A DNA stretch of 64,000 nucleotides, taken from positions 4,352,000 through 4,415,999 of the forward strand of contig NC_051098.1 of the NCBI RefSeq assembly GCF_901709675.1, given 5' to 3'. The notes below the pieces were generated by a model. That model saw only the letters and a list, made by a program, of their open reading frames with translations. It did not search any database and had not been told where the DNA came from. The DNA comes from Syngnathus acus (taxonomy: Eukaryota; Chordata; Actinopteri; Syngnathiformes; Syngnathidae). Every line of letters starts with the position of its first letter. The first letter of the stretch is position 1. Below, piece after piece: positions 57,709 to 64,000 of the stretch. The position numbers and the translations under genes are program-made.

Positions 57709-58690
57709 ATGGGGCGAGGTTCACCACTTTGTCCACATCTGCGTGAGAAAATAGTTGAACGGTTTCAGAACAAGGAATTTAGGCATTTCAACATCTATGG
57801 TCCATAATATCATCAACAGGTTCAGAGAATCTGGTGATATCACTGCACGTAAGCGCCGCAGCCGGAAACCAAGACTGAATGACCGTGACCTTTGATCCCT
57901 CAGACGGCACTGCCTTAAAAACTGACATAAGTGTGTAAAGGATATCACCAAATGGGCTCAGGAAAACTTCAGAAAACCACTGTCAGTAAATACAGTTCGT
58001 CACTACATCAGTAAGTGCGGGTTAAAACTCTACCATGCAAAGCAAAAGCCGTTGATGAACAACATCCAGAAACGCCGCCGGATTCTCTGGGCCCGAGCTC
58101 ATGTAAAATGGACTGATGCACAATGGAAAAGTGTTTTGTGGTCTGATGAGTGCACTTTTCAAATTGTTTTTGGAAACACTGTCCTCCGTGTGTCCTCCAG
58201 ACCAAAGAGGAAGCGGACCATCCGGAGTGTTTCAAAGCAAAGTTCAAAAGCCAGCATCTGTGATGGTATGGGGGTGCATTAGTTCCCATGGCATGGGTGA
58301 CTTACATTTCTGTGAAGGCAACATAAATGCTGAAAAGTATACGTATATAGATTTTGGAGCAACATATGCTGCCATCCAAGCGACGTCTGTTTTATGGACG
58401 CCGCTGCTTATTTCAGCAAGATAATGCCAAGCCACATTCTGCACGTGTTACAACAGCGTGGCTTCGAAGTAAAAGCGTCCAGGTTCTCCCCTGGCCCGCT
58501 TGCAGTCCAGACCTGTCTCCCATTGAAAATGTGTGGCGCATTATGAAGCGTAAAATACGACAGGGAAGACCCCCCCGGACTGTTGAACAACTGAAGCGGT
58601 TCATCAAGTAAGAATGGGAAAGAATTCCATATGAGAAGCTAAGAGAATTAGTCTCCTCTCTTCCAAAATGTTTATTGAGTGTTAATTATT
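57709..58690 (+). pseudogene. Tc1 transposase (DD34E), broken
   Basis: ATG 57,709 follows a good TATA box (GGTATAAAAGGAGCC, from 57,661). Recognisable parts: MGRGSPLCPHLREKIVERF, NTVRHYISKCGLKLYHAK, RRILWARAHVKWTDAQWK, VLWSDECTFQIVFGN, MVWGCISSHGMGDLHF, QQDNAKPHSARVTT, PACSPDLSPIENVW. The Asp of QDN and Glu of PIEN are 34 residues apart. Stops interrupt the DNA-binding part (57,800-57,900) and frameshifts fall near 58,250 and between 58,340 and 58,400. The three catalytic acids remain. Confidence 0.88.
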
Positions 58691-58829
58691 ATTTGAAAAA
58701 TAAAATAAAGTTTATGAGTTTGAGCATTAAATATGTTGTCTTTGTAGTGTATTCAATTGAATATAGGTTGAAAAAGATTTTCAAATCATTGTATTTTGGT
58801 TTTATTTACATTTTACACAATCTACCAAC

Positions 58830-59197
58830 CGGCGGCTCGGTGGCGCACTGGTTAGCACGTCTGCCTGACAATTAGGAGGGTGCGTATTCGATTCCACCTC
58901 CGGCCCTCCCTGTGTGGAGTTTGCATGTTCTTCCCGTGTCCGCGTGAGTTTTCTCCGGGCACTCCGGTGTCCTCCCACGTCCCAAAAAACATGCTTGGTA
59001 GGCCGATTGAGCACTCCAAATTACCCCTAGGTGTGAGTGCGAGTGCGGAAGGTTGTTCATCTCTGTGTGCCCTGCGATTGGCTGGCAACCAGTTCAGGGT
59101 GTCCCCCACCTACTGCCCGATGACAGCTGGGGTAGGCTCCAGCATGCCCGTGACCCCCGTGGGGATAAAGCGGTACAGGAAATGGATGGATGGATGG
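58830..59197 (+). mobile_element. tRNA-like SINE, best copy
   Basis: Begins CGGCGGCTCGGTGGCGCACT with a GGTTAGCACGTCTGCC A-box-like segment and TATTCGATTCCACC as B box, then GTTTGCATGTTCTTCCCGTG, GCGATTGGCTGGCAACCAG and a GGATG tail. ACAATCTACCAAC on the left and ACAATTTCCCAAC on the right look like a 13-bp target duplication with two differences, as expected of LINE-driven insertion. Confidence 0.85.
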
Positions 59198-59847
59198 ACA
59201 ATTTCCCAACTTCAACCGAATCCGGTTTGTACAAAACAAACAAGATGTTTGTGCTTTTTAGTGAAGGACAAAATGGTAATTTGATGGCTTTTGCATAGTT
59301 AACATTTCTTACTATATTGGATTTTTGTGGAATTAAACAATTAAAAAGTTAACATACCTAGTTATTCTATGCATTTACACTCAAATATGTCTTAATGCAT
59401 TTAAATGCAATTAAATGCCAACACATTATATGATTATGCATTACTCATAAATACTTGACAATATAAACTATACATTAAATACTCTTACATTTGGTTTACA
59501 GTCAGGAAGTAGTGGGCACGTCTGTAGTCTTTTTGACGTTCACTTGCAGTTGTCTGTGTTAATCTAGCGCTATCTACTGGTGAATTTACTACAAACACTT
59601 TTTTGTCCATGAGATTTTTGTTACTCCTTGGTTGCAAAGACAGGCCTGCGAGCTATATCGAATCCAGGTGACACCCAGTTTTAACAACGTATCAGTGTGA
59701 GACTACACAAGCTATTTTTACTAAGGGGTGGTAATGCAGATGTTTTTAACACTGTACATGAACTTTGATACTGGCTGATTTGTAGTGTATCAGGTTGATG
59801 CAATAAGTAAATTACAGTACTTTTAAGCCACTGTTTGTTCACAATTA

Positions 59848-60957
59848 TAGAATAGAATAGAATAGATCTTTATTGTCATTGTCACACATGTACAACGAAA
59901 TTTAAAAAGTGCCAACCGATCAGTGCATAAAATAAAAAATAAATAGAATAAAAAGATAAAACATTTCAAGCTAAAAACCCACAGAAGAACATACACAGAC
60001 ATAATCTTTTTTTTTTAGCGGCATTTAATGTGACTACCGCTGTAGGGTAAAAACTGTTGGCGAATCTGCTAGTCCTTGACCTAATTGATCTGTAGCGTCT
60101 GCCTGATGGCAACAGTTCGAAAAGGGAGTGGCCAGGGTGGGAAGTGTCTTTCAGAATGTTCTGTGTTTTTTTGAGACAGCGGGTTCTGTGTAGGTCTTCC
60201 AGTGTGGGGAGAGGGCAGCCAACGATCTTCTGTGCTGTGTTCAGAGGCGTAGCCAAGCAGGGGCGAGCCGGGGCGGCGCCCCGGTTAGGACTCCCTGCGC
60301 CCCGGTTGAAAAAAATCGAGCTTTTTTGATTCTTCATTTTCATGCCGTTTTTTTCTTTCGGTCTTGCGCGAATGTGCTTGCGCTATTCTATGTGCGCGAT
60401 GTTATCCATTCACCGTTTGCCTCCCGGACCCGGATGTTGTTTTAGCGATCAGCGAACGGCGTGGGTGATGTTCGATTTTTTTTCCTGTGGGCGTGCGCCC
60501 CTACTGGAAAAATTCCTGGCTACGCCTCTGGCTGTGTTGATGACCCCTTGGAGCTTTTTCCTCTGAGCTGCAGTGCAGCTGGAGTACCAAACACATATAC
60601 AGTACGTTAAAGTGCTTTCTATGGAGCAGCGATAGAAGGACACCAGCATCTTTGTGTAATGCTGTACCTCCTAAGCACCCTTAGGAAGTAGAGTCTCTGC
60701 TGGGCCTTTTTTAGCAGCTCAAAGGTGTTCACGCTCCAGGTGAAGTCCTCCTCGATGTGGACTCCCAGGTAGCGGAAGGAGGACACCCTCTCCACACAGA
60801 CCCCGTTGATGGTAACTGGTGGAATGTCCGTTTTATTTTTCCTCCTAAAATCAATGACCAGTTCTTGGGTTTCAGCCGTGTTTAGGAGCAGATTGTTCTC
60901 TCCGCACCACTCCGATAGCTGCACCACTTCGTCCCTGTAGGAAGACTCATCCCCCTT
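59848..60957 (-). mobile_element. Rex1-like LINE 3' fragment, split by a MITE
   Basis: The minus strand reads LSEWCGENNLLLNTAETQEL, VIDFRRKNKTDIPP, VSSFRYLGVHIEEDFTWSV, CTAAQRKKLQGVINTA, then beyond the MITE QKIVGCPLPTLEDLHRTR and HPGHSLFELLPSGRRYRS. These are the reverse transcriptase C terminus and tail of a Rex1/CR1-like element. The 3' end at the left has a GAATA repeat tail (59,845-59,862). Confidence 0.85.
60242..60530. mobile_element. hAT-like MITE inside the LINE
   Basis: 289 bp with perfect 14-bp terminal repeats (CAGAGGCGTAGCCA and its complement). GCTGTGTT is duplicated on both sides (60,234-60,241 and 60,531-60,538). Removing it and one duplicate restores the LINE reading frame, which confirms the borders. 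Confidence 0.95.
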
Positions 60958-61954
60958 ATGGTTATAGAATAATGATTATGTCTTATCTTTTTTGTGGCAG
61001 CAATAAATGCCTCTTGGTAACATTCGTTCTATTCTTCACAAAATTTAAAATGTATGGAAGTTTTGTGAATTTCTATAGGTTGGCAGCTCTGGAGATGTTA
61101 CTCCTACGCATCCGGACTGCACTTGTGTGCCGCTGCCTTTTGTCAGACAGAAATTGTTCGCACGCCCGCACACAAATACACACACGCATGCATGGCTGGT
61201 GAAAATCAGTCACTTTTTTTTTACCATTCATCGTTACCCATTTGTAAAATCATAAAAGAACAGATGACAGCTTGCAAGATTTTGTTTTGGTCCAAGAAAA
61301 CAAAGACTGAGATTTTGGGCCACAATTCCAGAGGTTTGTTTTTTATCTTATACAACAACACCTTACCATGTTGGTGACAGTATTATGCTTTGGGGCTTTT
61401 ATTCCTCTGGTGGAATTGGCCCTTCAAAATGGAGGCAGTTATGAACAGTTCCAATCCCAGTCAGTGTTGGCACAAAATCTTCAGGCCTACTAGTAAGCAA
61501 CAACAAATACATTTAAAAGGTCATGATCACATCATCTGAGATTTATTTGGGGTTAATCGGAAGCACTTTAATGGAGAAGTGTTGTCTGCTGACTCCTGTT
61601 TTTACATTTGATGTCAAAATTCAGTTTTTAGGATATTTTTACACATTGAAAATATTCAAATAGCGTCGTCCCATTTGTAGGTGACCGTGTTTTGAAATGA
61701 TATATCTCTGACTATTTAAATCACACTAAAAAATGGCATTTGAACACAGGTGCGCAGACTTTATATTTTGTATAAAGCCACTGCTAGTGTTAGTACAGAT
61801 ATGTTTCAAATCATGGAGAAATGCTAAAATAAGAATATCTCACTTCACTCATGTCTTGATTATTTTCTTTAAAAACCAACATCTTTAAAACCAACAGCTT
61901 TTGCAACATTGTGTTGATTTGCCCTCTTTTAAGAATCTGATAATCCTCTCCTCT

Positions 61955-62245
61955 ATCGGCGGCGCCCTGGTTAGCACGTCTGCCTTACAATTCAGAGGGT
62001 GTGGGTTCAATTCCACCTCCTTTGCATGTTCTCCCCATGCTTGCGTGAGTTTTTTCGGACACTCCGGTTTCCTCCAACATGCATGGTAGGCTGATTGAGC
62101 ACTCCCAATTGCCCGTAGGTGTGAGTGCGAATGGTTGTTCATTTCTGTGTGCCCTGTGATTGGCTGGCAACCAGTTCAGGGTGTATCCCGCCTAATGCCC
62201 GATGACCCCCGTGGTGACAAGCAATACAGAAGATGGATGGATGTT
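61955..62245 (+). mobile_element. tRNA-like SINE copy
   Basis: Shows GGCGGCGCCCTGGTTAGCACG, GTGGGTTCAATTCCACCTCC, GCATGTTCTCCCC and GTGATTGGCTGGCAACCAG, ending GATGGATGGATG. Several internal deletions relative to the copy at 58.8 kb. Confidence 0.8.
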
Positions 62246-63590
62246 CGATTGTCATCTGACGTGTTGGAGCCATGATTCATGTCAGCCCACTTGATGCAAC
62301 AGCTCTCCAAGGTGTGATTACTCCTTTGTAAGATGCAGACTAACGAGCAGATCTAATTTGATGCATGTGTTAGTTTTGGGGCTGAAAATATGCAGGGTGA
62401 TTCCATAATCTTTTCCTCAGAATTGAGTGATTCCATATTTTATTCTCCTCTGCTTGATCTAAAAAAGTAACCGTTATTGACTGCCACAATAATTTTTCTT
62501 TTTTTTTCTACAGAATTAAACAAATGAATGAACATCCTAATTCCATAATTTTTGCCATGGGTTGTAGGTAGGTAGGTAGGTAGGTCGGTCGGTCGGTAGG
62601 TAAATAAGTACAGCCCTCCAAGAGGCTTTTCTGCGCTTACTTGAAAGTTACCTACATCTAGCAATAGATGGCAGCAGAGTACAATGATAAAACAAGCCTT
62701 TCAAAACCGAAGACGGTTTCTAGTGGTTAGAAAAAAAATATGAACTGTAAATTTTCCTCATCCGTCTATCGGGAAATTTATATGTATTATTTTTTTATGT
62801 TTGATTGCATTTAAAGGATGCGTTTTCTGTTCAAAAACACAAAAGGTTTGTACGTATGGGCGCGCGCGTGTGGGCGCGCGTGCGCGTGCTAGTGCGGGCG
62901 CGCTCGCGTGCCTCAGTATATGTGCTTGTGTGCCGTTATATTGGCCTCTGAAATTACTGTGGAATTTCCCTGGCAAAGTGTGATAGAGGTCATGAATTGG
63001 ACACTCAACAGAATTCATTAGGTTCAACTTTTTTTTTTTTGCAAGTTTCCCTTTACCTTTGTTATCAATTGTTTAGATCAGATGACTCTGTTGTGAAAAA
63101 TGTTAAACTTATGGGCGAAAAGTTACATTTTTGTATCATCCATAACACCATTTTCCACATTCGGCAGGAAGGTTTCGATTGTTTTTGCAGCATTTTGAAG
63201 CCCAGGTTGAAGTCTCTGGCCATGATTTCGAAAGCTATGTTTAGCACAAACACAACAACGCCCGTTAAGAAAAGAACACCTTACCTACAGTGAAATATAA
63301 CGCTCTGAAATGTCCCCCAAAAAACGTTTTTCTGGGCTGAAACAAGCCAGCTACCAATGGGTCTTGACCTTCTTGGAGTGAATTTTTATTTATGTCTGAC
63401 ATATAAATCAATCTTTGGTGCGATTATTTATTCAAGCTGCCTTTTATTTGAAAAATGTGGAAAAGTGGTGCTCATTCACTTGATTTTTTTTGATGAACAT
63501 AATGTTATGAAGGTTGTCTAGTTGGACTTTTGGACGCTACATAGTACAGAATCAACACTGTTACGAGTTTTAATGACACTGGCGATTTTG
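62246..63590. other. Intergenic, microsatellites only
   Basis: A GTAG/GTCG tract at about 62,566-62,602 and GC-rich alternating CG/CGCG sequence at about 62,858-62,912. No gene recognised. Confidence 0.45.
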
Positions 63591-63593
63591 TGA

Positions 63594-63880
63594 GGCCTAT
63601 TGATTGATCATTGATCTTGTACTTCCGATCAAGTTCTTCCACTCTGCTGGTGAGGGTTTTGTCCAGCTGTTTCTTCTTGGCATTATCATCTTTGAGGAAT
63701 TAGATCTCCTTCATCGTAGCTTCTATCCCCATCAGTTGCTTCTTGATTAATCACAGAGTATTCATAAGTGGATCAAGAGCTTTCATCTGATTTTTTATTT
63801 CTTCCAGGAACTCAGCCTATGCCTGATCCTTCGTAAGATTCTTCTTTGGCACAATCACTCTTAGATTTTTGTTAGCTTTA
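63594..63880 (-). pseudogene. Decayed coding-like fragment, coiled-coil character
   Basis: The minus strand reads VIVPKKNLTKDQA, AEFLEEIKNQMKALDPLMNT, LIKKQLMGIEATMKEI and QLDKTLTSRVEELDRKYK in one frame, separated by three stop codons. Helical, heptad-like and charged; it could be the coiled coil of a LINE ORF1 or of a captured cellular gene. No family is claimed. Confidence 0.45.
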
Positions 63881-63888
63881 TTTGCTCT

Positions 63889-63960
63889 GAGTGTTCCACA
63901 GGGCTCAATTTTAAGACCACTACTGTTTTCAGTGTATTTGTTGCCCCTGTGTTTGTAGTA
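63889..63960 (+). mobile_element. LINE reverse transcriptase scrap
   Basis: The plus strand reads SVPQGSILRPLLFSVYLL, the PQG motif of L2-like reverse transcriptases. The rest is outside the window or lost. Confidence 0.65.
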
Positions 63961-64000
63961 AATGTAATGGATATGGGGCTTTTGTTTAGGTTTGTCGCTA

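Larger units (their letters stand above)
57345..59229 (+). mobile_element. Tc1-like transposon with SINE inserted in its right inverted repeat
   Basis: Ends CAAACCGGATTCGGTTGAAG and the complement CTTCAACCGAATCCGGTTTG, both next to TA (57,343-57,344; 59,230-59,231). Inverted repeats extend about 190 bp, sharing blocks such as TATTCAATTGAATA. Removing the SINE at 58,830-59,197 leaves about 1.5 kb, normal for Tc1. Confidence 0.9.
59738..61876 (+). mobile_element. Degenerate Tc1-like element, copy 2, split by a LINE
   Basis: Matches the reverse complement of 11,399-12,446. The left part is 59,738-59,847 and the right part about 60,958-61,876, separated by a LINE insertion. Tc1 traces on the plus strand: FWSKKTKTEILGHNSRG (the first catalytic Asp region, changed) and, in another frame, SIMLWGFYSSGGIGP. 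Termini are not clear. Confidence 0.65.

Noticed and set aside
58840-58900. A-box and B-box matches as a real tRNA gene
   Set aside because: The segments are part of a SINE family present in several copies with long unrelated 3' bodies; no cloverleaf or terminator was seen.

Overview
The window is nuclear DNA from a vertebrate, most likely a ray-finned fish. Three things point there: spliced genes with vertebrate-only domain combinations (ATF5 bZIP, nuclear IkappaB with ankyrin repeats, LL5/PHLDB PH domain), teleost-style transposable elements in most intergenic and intronic space (Rex1/CR1-like and L2-like LINEs, Tc1 DD34E elements, hAT and pogo derivatives, tRNA-like SINEs), and many AT, CA, TC and GATG microsatellites. 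The species cannot be fixed from the sequence.

Layout. 1-2.8 kb: noncoding, with a LINE 3' end and microsatellites. 2.87-4.19 kb, minus: three exons of a PHLDB/LL5-like gene whose PH exon has a frame change. 5.2-5.4 kb, minus: one clear terminal coding exon of an unrecognised gene. 5.5-6.3 kb: a LINE endonuclease fragment, a hAT-like MITE and a SINE in a row. 6.3-15.9 kb: intergenic, with microsatellites, two long G-runs, a short tandem duplication and a degenerate Tc1-like element. 15.97-19.26 kb, plus: a complete atf5 gene, the best host gene here, with a three-codon uORF1, a 55-codon spliced uORF2 that overlaps the main start, a 502-residue bZIP protein and a poly(A) signal. 19.3-31.0 kb: intergenic, with pogo-like, hAT-like and L2-like copies and a tandem duplication carrying a MITE. 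31.0-45.63 kb, minus: ten exons of an nfkbiz-type nuclear IkappaB gene; its terminal ankyrin exons were not found. The intron between exons 9 and 10 holds a 6.94 kb endogenous retrovirus (31,989-38,932) with same-length, apparently identical LTRs, a 5-bp target duplication, a tRNA-Tyr-type primer-binding site, gag and the TM part of env, but no recognisable pol. 46.2-50.9 kb: a Tc1 element containing a dead hAT transposase and a 1.48 kb terminal-repeat element. 51-64 kb: nested LINE, Tc1, MITE and SINE copies.

The two recognisable host genes both act in stress or immune gene control. atf5 carries the ATF4/ATF5-type translational switch in its leader. The nfkbiz-type gene encodes a nuclear NF-kappaB cofactor. 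Nothing shows that they act together. The least routine observations are the full atf5 uORF layout with a presequence-like N terminus, the array of four near-identical hairpins in the retroviral leader, the pol-less but young-looking retrovirus, a three-layer nested insertion with clean target duplications, and a MITE whose empty site survives in a neighbouring tandem copy.
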